Position numbers and translations under genes: made by a program | Source: Magnolia sinica | Taxonomy: Eukaryota > Streptophyta > Magnoliopsida > Magnoliales > Magnoliaceae | Assembly: GCF_029962835.1 (NCBI RefSeq) | Contig: NC_080588.1 | Coordinates: forward strand, 13,534,001-13,598,000 | Direction: 5' to 3' | Length of the DNA stretch: 64,000 bases | The notes under the pieces: model-generated | Database searches by the model: none | What the model was told of the DNA's origin: nothing | What the model saw: the letters and a program-made list of their open reading frames with translations, nothing else | Shown here: piece after piece, positions 23,041 through 34,695 of the stretch | Numbering within the stretch: position 1 is the stretch's first letter | How the letters are laid out: the number at the start of each line of letters is the position of its first letter

Positions 23041-23095
23041 AATATTGACTTGGGCACGCGGCTCTCTTTTGAGCGTGCGCCCAATTATTTTGGGC

Positions 23096-23398
23096 GTGGA
23101 TTGGGTACCAACGTGGGGCCCACCACCATAATGTACATGGTTTATCCATTATGTCCATTCATTTTTATAAATACATTTAGGGAATGATCCCAAAAATGAG
23201 GTATATTGAAGCCCAAGTAGACCACACCACAGGAATCACGTATGATTTAATCTCTATTGTTTCCTATTGTGTGGTCCACTTAAGCCTTCAATATACCTCA
23301 TTTTATGGGATGATGCCCTAAAATTATATTTCAAAACAGATGGACAGATTAGATGGAACACATAGATTGTGGTGGGCCTCAAAAAGTCCCTTACAGGA
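23096..23398. mobile_element. Palindromic non-autonomous element (GGGCCCACC family)
   Basis: The two halves are inverted repeats of each other: ATGAGGTATATTGAAGCCCA near 23200 against its complement near 23285-23305. Outer words are GTGGGGCCCACC on the left and GGTGGGCCTC on the right. A frame-free interior and the terminal words link it to the elements at 28968-51000. No clean target duplication was identified. Confidence 0.55.
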
Positions 23399-23404
23399 CC
23401 ATCA

Positions 23405-23524
23405 ATTTTTAGTAGCGTAGCAACTGTTTTTGCTACGGATTTAATCCGTAGCATTATAGCTATGGTTTATATCCGTAGCTAAAAACCTGCATGGTCTGTA
23501 GCCTTTACTCATTTTTTAGTAGTG
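23405..23524. mobile_element. CACTA-like terminal remnant
   Basis: The right end TTTTTTAGTAGTG (to 23524) is the complement of CACTACTAAAAAA, the hallmark terminus of CACTA (En/Spm) transposons. Subterminal copies of GCTACGGAT / ATCCGTAGC occur, including a perfect 9-bp-stem hairpin at 23432-23452. The left terminus is not intact (TTTTTAGTAGCG at about 23407). Confidence 0.4.
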
Positions 23525-23907
23525 ATTATTATATCGAATATCACATATGTATGCTATTTTGGATATTAAAGCTGGTTTAGTTAATAAAATTCAAGTCTTG
23601 TAAATATATTATAGAATTCTAATGCATTCTAAATACAAGCTTCCAAACGGAAGGTTTGGATTCCAGTCCATCCCTGCCACACATAATTAAGGATTCAGAA
23701 TCACCTTAATTCTAATGTAATTGTGATTTGGATTCCAATCATTTCAAATACAAGCTCTTAAATAGCTCATGTTTTTCTCACATGAGCCATAATGTACAAA
23801 CTTGTGGGGGCAAATGAAGTGTTTTAATAATTACATCGCAAGAGAACTTGGTGAATGGATTTTGGAGAAAAATAGGAGAAATAGATTATACTTTAATGCG
23901 GAAGGAA
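23525..23907. other. Unassigned intergenic stretch
   Basis: AT-rich DNA with a short imperfect repeat around ATTCCA / ATTCTAATG words. No gene or clear element ends were seen. Confidence 0.4.
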
Positions 23908-23912
23908 AATCT

Positions 23913-24483
23913 TGTTGCGCAGCACGCCAACAACGCAGTGAACCAAGATCTAATCTCTGGTCTCATCCACAAATGATAAACAGAAAGAAATATAATCTAG
24001 AAGTAGAATCAAAGCATGAAAAACAAACCACAAGACAAGATATATATGGAAAAATCCCAAACAAGGGTAAAAAACCACGGGTGCAAAACTTCCACTATGA
24101 AGAAAACGAGATTCTAAGTAAAATACTAACCTTTTTCCTTGGATGTATAGAGAAAATCCTTTGGCCACACTTTACAATAACTCTCATAACCTTAGAAAAG
24201 CCATAGGGACCCCTATTTATAGTTTAGGCAACTTCCCTTTTGCACATCTGCGAAAACCAACTCAAAAATCCGCAGTCCATGCAAAATCCGGAAGCGAATT
24301 TGCGTAACCTCGACTGGTCAAGCGGACCCTCGACTGGTTGAGTAAGGGCCTAGACCGGTCGAGCACCTCGGACTCAGAAAACCATACCTCGCTCGACTTT
24401 GAGTCAAGCCAGCCCTCGACTGTTCGAGTGGGCCACTCGACCGATCAAGTAGCCCTATCCAGATGTGACTCCACATCTCAACA
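23913..24483 (-). repeat. 3' LTR of the copia derivative
   Basis: 571 bp. It contains several direct and inverted copies of CTCGACTGGTCGAG-type words in its promoter-proximal half. Confidence 0.9.
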
Positions 24484-25740
24484 ATCTCCCACTTCGAGAT
24501 ACATCTATTTCTCACCCATATGTCCCAACCTCTAATGTCATAACTGCCCATTTACTCTAGTTGATGCGATTGCGAGTGAATTATACGATCCTTAAGTCAC
24601 GTACAAAGTACCTTCTTTCTTACCTCAAGATATCACCAAGGCACCTTTTGTGATCTTTCAAGAATCACTAGTGAATGTCGTCACATATCCGGTATCGACC
24701 AACTGTCCCACTGAGATCAAATTCCGTTTCAAACTCGGTACATGTCTGACATCCTTCAATTTCAAATCCGTTGTCTTTCTGATTTATATGAATGTCTCCC
24801 TTTCCAGCAATACTGCACGGCTCATCATCACCCAGGTAGACTCTCTCGAAGTCACCTGACACATAATCATGAAGAACTTTCTTATACGAAGTGGCATGAA
24901 ACGAAGCACCCGAGTCTATGACCCAAGACTCATTCATCGCATCAAGAGACAAGATCAACGCCTTTGTGTCACTCTCTTTAGATAGATTCACTGAATCCTT
25001 CCTGCCTTGAGAGCTTCCTTCTTGTTTCTTAAGCGCCCTGCAATCACGTTTCATATGCCCCTTCTTGCCACAATGCCAATACTACTCTTTGTCTTTCGGT
25101 CCCTTCGACTTATTCCTTGACATAGAATGTTCATGTTTATTGCCTCATTTGTTTAGCGATCTTCCTCTTCCTTCAACATTTAAAGCATTCCCTGAAGCCC
25201 CTGAAACTCATGATGCCTTTCTTTTAGATTCTTCACTGAGAATTAGACTGGCCACATCATCAAATTTCAGCTTTGTCGACCATAAAGAATTGCTCACGGT
25301 AATTACCAAACCATCCCAACTATCTGACAAATTGGACAAGATCAATAACGCCCCGACCTCATCCTCAAAAACGATGCCAACAGATTCCAACTGGCTCGTG
25401 ACTGTATTGAACTCATTTAGATGTTCAGACACGCTCCCACCATCTAACATCTTCATGTTGAATAGTTGTTTCATAAAATGAACTTTATTGGATGCTGAGG
25501 CTTTTTCATACATTTTAGTTAGGGCTTCCATTAATTTTTTTATATTTTTCACCTTGGATATATTGAAGGCGACGCTCTTAGACAAAGAGAGTCGAATCGT
25601 TCCTAAAGCCTTCCGATCCAACAAAAACCATTCATCATCTGTCATCTTCACTGGTTTCTTCTCTTTTTCTCCTAGAGAAATGTAGAGGTCCTTCTGATAC
25701 AGATAATCCTCTATCTACATCTTCTAGAAGGCAAAGTTTG
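24484..25740 (-). pseudogene. copia gag with zinc knuckle and protease start
   Basis: On the minus strand the gag polyprotein (Retrotran_gag/UBN2 type) runs from about 25740 to 25208: DEWFLLDRKALGTIRLSL, NIKKLMEALTKMYE, NKVHFMKQLFNMKM, SEHLNEFNTVTSQLES, ALLILSNLSDSWD. After a short break a CCHC zinc knuckle (CWHCGKKGHMKRDC, about 25070-25030) leads into the protease active region SWVIDSGASFHAT (about 24930), with the D-S-G triad intact. The frame ends at about 24668 after VYLGDDEPCSIAGKGDI, in the protease domain. The rest of pol is missing, so any mobility would depend on proteins supplied in trans. Confidence 0.88.
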
Positions 25741-25808
25741 AACAATCAAACTTCTCAATTCTAGTCTTCCCTTCTTCCATCATCGCTCCTAATAGAACTA
25801 AACTAATA

Positions 25809-25820
25809 GCTTTGATACCA
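25809..25820 (-). other. Primer-binding site of the copia derivative
   Basis: On the minus strand TGGTATCAAAGC follows the 5' LTR end at 25823 by 2 bp. It matches the initiator Met tRNA 3' end with one mismatch. Confidence 0.85.
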
Positions 25821-25822
25821 GT

Positions 25823-26394
25823 TGTTGCACAGCACGCCAACAACGCAGTGAACCGATATGCAATCTCTGGTCTCACCCACAAACGATAAGCAGGAAGAAA
25901 TATAATATAGAAGTAGAATCAAAGCATAACAAACAAACCACATGACAAAATATACGTAGAAAAACCCCAAACAAGGATAAAAAATCATGGGTGCAAAACT
26001 TCCACTATGAAGAAAACGAGATTACAAACAATATACTAACATTTTCCCTTGGATGTATAAAGAAAACCCTTTGCCCACACTTTAGAATAATTCTCATAAC
26101 CCTAGAAAAGCCCTAAGGACCCCTATTTATAGTTTAGGCAACTTTCCTTTCGCACCTCTGCGAAAACCGACTCAAAAATCCGCAGTCCATGCAAAATCCG
26201 GAAACGAATCTACGTAACCTCAATTGGTCAAGCAGACTGCTCGACTGGTTGAGCAGGGGCCTCCACCGATCGAGCACCTTGGACCCAGAAAACCATAGCT
26301 CGATAGACTTTGAGTCGAACTAACCCTTGACTGGTCGAGTGGCCCACTCGACCAGTCGAGTAGCCCTGTCCAGATGTGACTCCACATCTCAACA
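25823..26394 (-). repeat. 5' LTR of the copia derivative
   Basis: 572 bp, begins (minus strand) at 26394 beside the target duplication AATCT. Confidence 0.9.
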
Positions 26395-26399
26395 AATCT

Positions 26400-27720
26400 C
26401 CAATGACATATGGGGATTTTCTAAATCTGTACATGGAAAACTATCCAAAATAGCCTATATGGATTCTTGAAAAGTATGGAAAAGGAAATAATGTTTCTTA
26501 AGAAACCTTCTTTTTCAAAAATTGTTCAAAGTGAAACATTATTTCTCCCATTTATTTTTTCATCAAGATTTTCTTAAAATTTATGGGCTTCATTCTAAAT
26601 TTGTGGTTTAGCAAAACAATTTTCTTTTTGTATCAACTACATTTGCTAGGAAAACTCAATTTTTTTTGAAAAAAAAAATGCATATAATTGATTAAGTACT
26701 TAAAACTCCAAATATTTCAAAAGATACGGAAAAAAAAAAAAAAAAATCATTTTCCAGCAAATTGAATTAAACATGCTTTTTTTCAATAAAACATGTTTTA
26801 TTTTTATTTTTAAAAACTTTTGTAGGCACTTAACGAAATGAAGATGGTGGTAGCCATCAATTGATAAAATTGAGTATAATGTGAATTTATTTTTTCTAAA
26901 AAAGGATTATTTTATACAAGGATTGCTCAAAAAGGAAGTGTAGATAACCCACTCGAGAGCACTTAATTAATTTAATCATCACAAAGAATCTTGAAATCAA
27001 GGCGAAAGGTGAATTCCAATTTTATAATCAAGCCCAAACCCAAGTATCCACCTCTAAGCTCAAGCCCAAGCCCAATTAAAATACAGCAAACATAACCCAA
27101 ACTCGACTATGACCTGAAAACTTACCTAACCTCTAGAAATTAACAAAATTGGGCTTAAAGTGAACTCATGGGACTCTACCTAACTCAAGGCTAGGCCCCA
27201 TACATTTTCTTAAATGATCCCTAGGACATGGACAAAAGATTTCCCACATCCAAAGGGGGTGATCACCAAAAAAAGTCAAAAAATTATTGGTTAGCCTTTC
27301 AAATCATCTTTCCAATAAGCTATAGAATGCCTAAATCCGACATCTAAGCATTAAGTTATGACAAAGTAAGTAAGAGCCAAAAACAATGTTTGGAATCACC
27401 ATCTTGTCCTCATAAGAAAATCCAAAACCCATAAAATTTCATTGATCCTGTCTTTTTACCAAAATATCTTTAAAAGCCTTGGTGAAATCTAAAGCTATTA
27501 TCATTTTATAATAACTTAGTGAAATTCTAAAACTATCGTTTCTGAAGATACTGGATGCTTCCGGTTGTCCCAATCTTAGCTAAACAACTCATTAGCCTCT
27601 AGATACCTGCTAACATCAATCCACTAACCTCAGGCATAACATCGTGGGTCCGAATGCATGTGAACACATTCTATCAACCTCCCTTAGATGCTTACACTAC
27701 ATGAGTGGAACTTTCATGAG
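26400..27720. other. AT-rich intergenic stretch, no gene seen
   Basis: Contains homopolymer A runs (near 26680 and 26731) and no coding frame or recognisable element end. A few CCCAAGCCCAA-type short repeats occur near 27030-27080. Confidence 0.5.
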
Positions 27721-28000
27721 ATCCACCATTTCCATCATTTTCCCACAGGATATTAATCTGGAACTAAAAAATCAATGATGACCCAAAACTTAGGTAGGCC
27801 ATGCCATAAGAAAAAAGTGGAAATGGTATTTTCATCATTTAGTTTGGTGTAGGGCCCATCGTGATGTTCATATGTCATCTCAATCCATTCATCTTATGTG
27901 CCCCATTAGAAGGAAAGGATTAGCCAAAAAATTTATTATTCCAAAAACTTTGGTGGGCCATACTGTGAAATTAAGAGGTTTTTGTTTAATTTTAATGTGT

Positions 28001-28890
28001 GGTGATTCAACTTGATTTTTCTGATAAGAACATAGAAGAGGTGGTCTACTTAATGGATGGGGTGGATTTCATGCATGTTAAATCATTTCCCCATGGCAAA
28101 GAAAGTAACCCTAGTACACGAGTTGTCCTTCTGCATAAAGCAATTCTGAGAATCCTAGTTAAGTGTAACTCAAGTTAGGTACCTCCCACTTGGAGAGCAA
28201 CATGGGTGGATTTTTCAAAAGATCGATCCCATCCATAACCTACATTGCTTGATGATCACCTTGGGACCAAAAAATAATGACCATTCATGACCTAGGTAGG
28301 CCACACCATGAAGTTGAGATAGGGATGCCCACTGTTGGTTTTGTGTAGGACCCATTTTAGTATTTATATGTAATTGAAGTCATTCATGTGACTCATCGAG
28401 ATGAAAGAATTACCCAATATCACAGCATTCCAAAACTTAGATAGGGTGATTTAACTTTATTTTTCTGATAAGAACATAGAAGAGGTGGCCTACTTAATGG
28501 ATGGGCGTGGATTTCATGCATGTTAAATCATTTCCCCGCATTAGAGAAAGTAGCCCTAGTACACAAGAGTTGTCCTTCTGCATTAAGCAATTCTTAGAAT
28601 CCTAGTTAAGTGTAACTCAAGTTACGTACCTCCCACATCGAGAGCAACATGGGTGGATTTTTCAAAAGATCCACCCCATTCGTCACCTACGTTGCTTGAT
28701 GATCCCCCTGGGACCAAAAAATAATGACCATACATGACTTAGGTAGGCCACACCATGAAGTTGAGATAGGGATGTCCACTTTTGATTTTGTGTAGGGCCC
28801 ATATAGTATCTATATGTAATCTAAGTCATTCATGTGCCTCATCGAGATGAAAGAATTACCTAGAATCACATCGTTTCAAAACTTAGATGG
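28001..28890. repeat. ~445-bp tandem duplication
   Basis: Copy 1 (28001-28444) and copy 2 (28445-28890) are clearly alignable: CTGATAAGAACATAGAAGAG at 28021 recurs at 28465, offset 444, and ACTTAG at 28435 recurs at 28881, offset 446. A more diverged third copy may lie at 27730-28000. Words such as GTGTAGGGCCCAT and TAGGCCACACCATGAAGTT relate it to the neighbouring inverted-repeat elements. Confidence 0.85.
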
Positions 28891-28967
28891 GCCGCACCAC
28901 ATAATTTTATATGTTTTTCTAGCATAAAATAGGGTGGTCTACGTGAGTGCTGAATCAACTTCCAGTC

Positions 28968-29355
28968 CTGAGATCAGTGTAGGAAGGCACTCTGAGGGTC
29001 CCATCATGATATATGGGTTTTATCCATACCGTCCGTCCATCTCGCCCTATCATTTAAGGGAGATCCTATCATTTAAGGGAGATCCAAGGTTCAAGCCAGA
29101 AGCAGTGGTGATAATGATATTTATTGTTGAAACCTCTCTAAAGCCTACCATGATGTTTATTTGCCGTCCAGTGGCATTTATTAAATTTTCAACGGTCAGC
29201 ATTTAATCTCTACCATGTAATGCATTCAAGCTGTGAATTTGTCTCATTTTTAGGCTTATACCTAAAATAATATGAAAATAAAGAATGGACAGTATAGATA
29301 AAACCTATACAACACGGTGGGCCCTCAGAGACCCTGGCTATGTCCAGATCTGGGA
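28968..29355. mobile_element. Non-autonomous inverted-repeat element
   Basis: The terminal half CTCTGAGGGTCCCATCATG (28990) faces CCCTCAGAG (ending 29330) with the interior words TTTTATCCATACCGTCC against GGACAGTATAGATAAAA. The similarity extends outward to about 28968 and 29355. A 20-bp direct duplication (CCTATCATTTAAGGGAGAT twice, 29043-29082) lies inside. There is no coding capacity. Confidence 0.65.
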
Positions 29356-30545
29356 CAGGCCAGTATAGTACCCCATCCATGTTCCTTCTTTCGGAAGGTA
29401 ATGGATGGCTCGGCCCAATCCACGTCCCATTTTTTGGGGGAGCAGCTTGGGTGTGCCGTACATCCATGACATCCATCTATTGGAGGAAACTCATTTTAGG
29501 GCATTATCCAAAAAATGAAGCATATTCAAATCTTAAGTGGACCACACGCAGGAAATAATGGTGATTGACCATTAAAAACTTCTTGTGAGCTACAAAAGTT
29601 TTGGATAATTTGATAATTGTGCGATCCTTTCATCCGGGTATTTGTGACCTTATCAGCGGGTTGGATAGGAAATGGACCATTAGAAATTTTTTATGGTGAG
29701 TATTCAATCAAGATTGTTTCCTGGGACGTGGTCTGCCTCAAAATTATATAAAGATCATTTATTTTTATTTTTTTATTTTTTTTTTGCATAATGCACTAAA
29801 ATGAGCTGTAAAAATGGTGTATAGCGGCACTCTTTTTTAACCACGATTCAAACCTGTCTATCTATTTTTCAATATTATTTTAGGATATAAACTCAAAAAT
29901 AGTCAGATTCTTAAGTGGACAACGTAGTGGGGATCAAACGCCAATCATAGAACTTCCAACGATGGACCTTAGAAAGTTTTCAACAATAAGTGTCATTATC
30001 ACCACTGCTTCATGTGGTGTGGTCTATTTAAGCCTTGGATCTATTTCTGTTTTGGGATTTTTATTCTAAAACGACATGGAGAAATGGATAGGCGGGGTTG
30101 ATAAACCCATGCAGTACTACGGGCTCATAGCCCCGGTATATTCCATGGGGTAGTAACTAATCTGCCGACAACGCTTCCGGGCCTAGATAGATGTGACCCA
30201 CAGTGATGTATGTGACAAAACTACTCTTTTCATTGTATTTTTGTTTTTTAGAACATGTTAAAACATGGCTCCAAAAATGAAACAAATCCAAAGCTCTAAA
30301 TGTTCATTGTTTTTTTCAAAGAACATGTTAAAACATGGCTCCAAAAATGAAACAAATTAATCTAAAACTCAGAACTGTTGAAACCTTCTTGTTGGTGATG
30401 TTTATATGCCATCCATATCTTCATAAGGTCATTGTCACTGGGATTAACTGAAATACAAAAATTAGCCTGATTCAAAACTTATGTGGCCCTATGAATGCTT
30501 CAACCACAGAAGTTCATTTCTCTATTACGCGGCACACTTAAGTTT
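29356..30545. other. Overlapping remnants of inverted-repeat elements
   Basis: Repeated family words (CTTAAGTGGACCACAC, GTGGTCTATTTAAGCC, GTGACCCACAGTGATG) are present but no complete termini. A 72-bp direct duplication occurs at 30249-30392 (AGAACATGTTAAAACATGGC at 30249 and again at 30321). Confidence 0.5.
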
Positions 30546-30547
30546 TT

Positions 30548-31232
30548 TTATAGGGTTGAAAGTCCAGCGGGTTGGGCCGGGTTGTTGCTCAACCCCAGCC
30601 CAACCCAAGGTTCCTATACCTCAACCCTAACCCAACACAACCCAATCTTGGATTAGGAATTCTCAACCCAAGCGCAACCCAAGCAGGCTCGATCGGGTTA
30701 GTCTCGGGTTGGTCAAGTAGATATAAGCTAATATTTTCATTATTATATTAATCTATTATACTTCAATATACATCTTAGTTTTTGTACTTATGATTTTATT
30801 AATTATATATGTAGTTATTTATCGTAAATAACTTCATTATTTCTAAAAAAAAAGATAAAATATAGGACAATTGATACTTTAAAAGTTGTGTTGTGTAGCA
30901 TGCAATCTATTTGGGAGAGAGAAGTTCGGCGTATCTTGTTAGCTTGAGTCATCAGAAATGACTTGGACCAATGAGACCCGACAGCATTGGAATTTCATGT
31001 GCCTTCAACACATATGATCCACACTCAATTATAATTTATAACTTATATTGATCAGGTTTAGGTTGGGTTAGGCAACCCAAGACCTCAACTCGAACCTGAC
31101 CTAAGTTTTATTAGGTTGGTGTTTGTATAGCTAAAGCCCAAGACCAAACCCAATACATTCTGCCCGAGCCCAACCCAATGTCGGGTTGGTCACGGGTCGA
31201 TTGGGTTGAACTCGCCCGACTTTCAGTACTAG
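30548..31232. mobile_element. hAT-like MITE built of GGGTTGGGC words
   Basis: The left end GGGTTGAAAGTCCAGCGGG faces a right end whose complement reads GTACTGAAAGTCGGGCGAG. Both subterminal zones are dense in CAACCC / GGGTTG words, a composition typical of plant hAT-derived MITEs. The centre (30720-31000) is AT-rich. An 8-bp target duplication was not established. Confidence 0.5.
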
Positions 31233-31651
31233 TTTTTTTTTTTTTTCATGCCCTAAAATGATATAAAGATATGAGTCCATTCTCATAAACATCAGAGTGA
31301 CCCCGGCTAGCTGTAGGATGTAGATTTCGTGGGAAAGCCTTTAGCATGAAGTTCCTACACAGGGAACCTAGGTGGGGCCCATTGTGGTTTTTGTGAGAAA
31401 TTCATCCCGTCCATCCATTTTATAAGATCATTCTAGGACATGAGACCAAAAGTGAGCAGGATTCAAGGCTTAAGTTGGCTGAATTAAAGAAAAAGGTGGG
31501 TGTGGAAATTCCTAGATTTGAAACCTTCTTTAGGTCAAGAGTAATATTTATATGCCATTCGTACAGTTCATAATGTCATTCTTACATGATAAACTCAAAA
31601 TAGAAATATTAGCAGTGGCCCAATGAATATTTCAACTGTAGATGTTCAATC

Positions 31652-32286
31652 CTTAGGGCTTGTCTGGGAGCATAGATTTAAAACCCCCATTCGGAACCCC
31701 GTGGATTTGAAACCCCTGGATTTGAAATCCTCTTGTTGTGTTTGGCACCTAGATTGAGAATCAACTTTAATCCAAAAGTAGCGATTCGTAGTATATTTGC
31801 AGGGTTTGAATTTAATTACTAAATCAACTTTAATATATCTAATAGTGAACTCATGTAATTTTTGACACAATGGTTGTAATAAGGCGCTGAAATATATACT
31901 TCGCCAAAAAATGATGAAATTCCAAGTCTCAGCTGAGCCACAAGTATAAGATCATGTCCGAGTGACTAATCAACGATTTTTAACCGTTGATTTACATGGA
32001 TAATGTTTGGACGGTGCTGATCATCGTATTAAAGTAATTATAGTGATGCAATTGATAATCTAATTATTTTAGGATATCATTAGTGGGCCATGTGTCCAAT
32101 AGATCAATAGTCTAGTAATACACATGTTACACCTGCAACCATGGGAATGATTTTAGATGCAATCCAGGGTCTCACCTTAGATTTCAAACCCCCTTATTAT
32201 TGAGGGGGATTTGAAATCCCTACATGGTGCCAAACATAGGGGATTTGAAATCCCCTAAAATCCATGGTGTCAAACTACCTCTTACG
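31652..32286. mobile_element. MITE with GGATTTGAAATCC ends
   Basis: The left end has AGGGCTTGTCTGGG with repeated GGATTTGAAACCCC, and the right end has GGATTTGAAATCCCC and CCATGGTGTCAAAC, giving near-palindromic termini around a non-coding interior. The class is unassigned. Confidence 0.55.
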
Positions 32287-32781
32287 TTTTTGGCCTACCT
32301 GAGTATTCTATCCGATTCAGTTTTAATTTTGTATCCTAAATGATCTAAAAAATAAACGGACCGAGTGGATTGGCCCCACTTAGGGCTTGTTTGGCCAGGC
32401 GAATCCCATGGGATTAGGAGGGATGGGATGGATTTTAAGGTAATGATGGTGGTGTCAATGGATTGGTTTAAGATCCATGGGATTGTTATATCCCAGGACA
32501 AGTTCACTGGGTTTGTTTGGCATGCCCGGCATATCCAGGATTTTACCTTCCAATCTGTCCAACCAAGGGATGGGATCAATTTTAGGCCATGTTTGGCCAG
32601 ACCGATCCTATGGGATTAGGAGGGATGGGATGGGTTTTAAGGTAATGATAGCGGTGTCAGTGGACAGTCGGACCTCCCATGGGATTCTTATATCCCGGGA
32701 CCTATAATGCCCACCTGTTTGGATACTCACAACATCCTGGGACCGGTACGATGGCTGGTGGTCGGTGCGAAATCCCATGAT

Positions 32782-33182
32782 GGAGCTTTGCTAGAATAGG
32801 CCTGTGCAGTACTGCTCATGTGCACGCCACACATGTGCCAACGTAACGCTTATGTCTGAGATCCAATCAATCCATCACGTTGATCTGACCTACTAGATGT
32901 TTTCCAAAAATAAATTAGGTTCACAAAGAAGGTGGGTCCCAATATTGAAAAAATGTTAGACGGGTTAGAAAACATCACTCACGTGTTTTTGCAGACATAC
33001 ATTTTTTTTTTGAAAATTGTGGCCCACCTAACCACTATATGAACATGATTCTTGGGCTAGAATATCAACATGGTGGTTCCCTTCTAATGGACGGATTGGA
33101 TCTTAGACCTACTTGCCATGGCGGCATAGTGTGGCGTGTACATGAGATGTATTGCACGCGCCTATGGGCTTAGCAAAGCTCC
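32782..33182. mobile_element. MITE with ~50-bp terminal inverted repeats
   Basis: GGAGCTTTGCTA at 32782 is exactly complemented by TAGCAAAGCTCC ending at 33182. Similarity continues inward through AATAGGCCTGTGCAGTAC..CTCATGTGCACGCCACAC against its partner. The interior is non-coding. No clear target duplication was seen. Confidence 0.7.
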
Positions 33183-33539
33183 ACCTATCCGGCGGCATTT
33201 CGAGAATTGAGATTGTAAAATCCCGCCATATCCCACCTGTGGTTGTACGATGGACGAGACCACTTCCATCCCAGATGTCCCAAATGACTCTCGAGTATAT
33301 ACAGGCGAGATTTGACAATTCCTTCCCACCTAATCCCACCTAATTCGCTTGCCCAAACACGCCCTTAAGGGGGCGCTAGGCGCATGGGTTTAAAGGGGAT
33401 TAGGTGGGAGTGGGTTTTAAGATCCCGTGGATCATTGCAAGGTCTTTTTGGACTCACATCGGCATGGGCTGTGAAGTCCCTCCTTTGAATCTGCGCTAGA
33501 GCAAGGGATTTCTATAGTCCAGCAGTGGATTTCGTGTGC

Positions 33540-34020
33540 CTTGTGGTTGGTGCTATGTGGGGCTCACCATGATGTATGTGTTTTATCTATGTCCTCCATC
33601 CATTTTGAAATATAATTTTGAGGCTTGATCACAAAATTGAGGTAGATATAAATCTCAGGTGGACTACACCATGGGAAAACAATAGTGATTGAATTACACC
33701 ATTAAAATCTCCTAAGGCCAATTGTAATGGTTATTTGACATCTAACTTGTTGATTAGGTCATAAAGACTTGGATGATGGGAAAAAACAGTTATCAGCTTG
33801 ATCCAAAACTTTTGTGGCTCCCAAAAAGTTTTTAATGGTGGGCGTTCAATCAACACTGTGCGGTCCACTTGAGATTTGGATCAAACTCATTTTGGGGCTC
33901 ATACCATAAAATGATCTGAAAGAATGGGTGGACGACATGGATGAAACACATACATCATGGTGGGGCCCACAGAGCACCAACGGGCAGTGGCAAGGTAAGT
34001 AGCCAATCCATTTCCATTCC
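33540..34020. mobile_element. Inverted-repeat element of the GGGCCCACC family
   Basis: The left half GGTTGGTGCTATGTGGGGCTCACCATGATG faces the right half CATCATGGTGGGGCCCACAGAGCACCAACGGG. Between them are the shared inner words (GGTGGACTACACC, AACAATAGTGATTG, TTTTTAATGGTGGGCGTTCA, GTGCGGTCCACTTGAGATT). The outer termini are degraded. Confidence 0.65.
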
Positions 34021-34339
34021 AGAGGCCTTCTCTTCCAAACACGAGGTGGGATGACTCCGAGCCATGGGATTACAGACAATCCCTGACACGATGTAATTAT
34101 TATGTTACGCTAATCCCATCCCACTTAAACCCATCTAATCCCATGCTCAAAACAACCATTATGGTGATGTCAGTGGATTGTTTTAAGATCGATGGGATTG
34201 CTTATATCCCGGGGACAAGTTCACCGGGTCTGTTTAGCTCGTCATGCATATCCTGGAATATGCGATCCCATCCCTCCTAATACCATGGGATCGGTCCGGC
34301 CAAACAGGCCCTTAGGTTCCATGCTTAAACTTATGCAAA

Positions 34340-34560
34340 AGTAGAGCTGGGCATCGGACCGAGTCGGATCGAATTGGGTCCAACTCGATTCGATCCGAAA
34401 TATATATGGGCTTATCTGAACTCGATCTGATTCGGGACTGAGTCCTAGACATCTGATCCAAACCGATCCAATGTGCGGTTGGCTTGACCCGAATCGAGTC
34501 CGACTCGGTCAGGGAAACCGAGTCGGATCAGATTAGGTATAGTTCGGATCGAGTTGAATT
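34340..34560. mobile_element. GGATCGAGTCGG-word element remnant
   Basis: A short zone saturated with CGGATC / GAGTCGG / TCGATCC words (starting GAGCTGGGCATCGGACCG) resembles the termini of hAT-type plant MITEs. A related zone lies at 36010-36215. Only one end is recognisable. Confidence 0.4.
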
Positions 34561-34695
34561 TGTGGCTCATTTTTTTTTCAGATGCTCTAAAATGATCGCA
34601 AAAAATGGATGGTGTAGATTTTAAATACAGTGCGGATTTTGAATACATTCATCAAGGTGGGACCCAGGCCAAGGACCGGACCCCCTTTGGGGAAG

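Larger units (their letters stand above)
23913..26394 (-). mobile_element. Ty1/copia deletion derivative with both LTRs
   Basis: Two LTRs of 571 and 572 bp (23913-24483, 25823-26394) bracket 1.34 kb. The whole is flanked by the perfect 5-bp duplication AATCT (23908-23912 and 26395-26399). On the minus strand the 5' LTR begins TGTTGAGATGTGG and ends GCAACA, followed by a Met-tRNA primer site (25809-25820). The 3' end has a purine tract AAGTGGGAGAT before the second LTR. The interior codes only for gag, zinc knuckle and the start of protease; integrase, reverse transcriptase and RNase H are absent. The LTRs differ at several sites in the parts compared, so insertion is not very recent. Confidence 0.92.
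32386..34316. mobile_element. Nested cluster of GGCCTGTTTGGCC-ended MITEs
   Basis: Outer inverted ends are AGGGCTTGTTTGGCCAGG (32386) and the complement of AAGGGCCTGTTTGGCCGG (34316), both followed by CCATGG.ATTAGGAGGGATGG. A second left end occurs at 32583 (TTAGGCCATGTTTGGCCAG), with a matching right end GCCCAAACACGCCCTTAA at about 33355. The flanking TTA/TTAA is compatible with a PIF/Harbinger-type insertion. A different element (33540-34020) and the inner MITE 32782-33182 sit inside. The nesting order is inferred. Confidence 0.5.

Noticed and set aside
22599-23084. 161-codon minus-strand frame rich in Ser-Leu
   Set aside because: It is the translation of CT runs. Length comes from low complexity, not selection.
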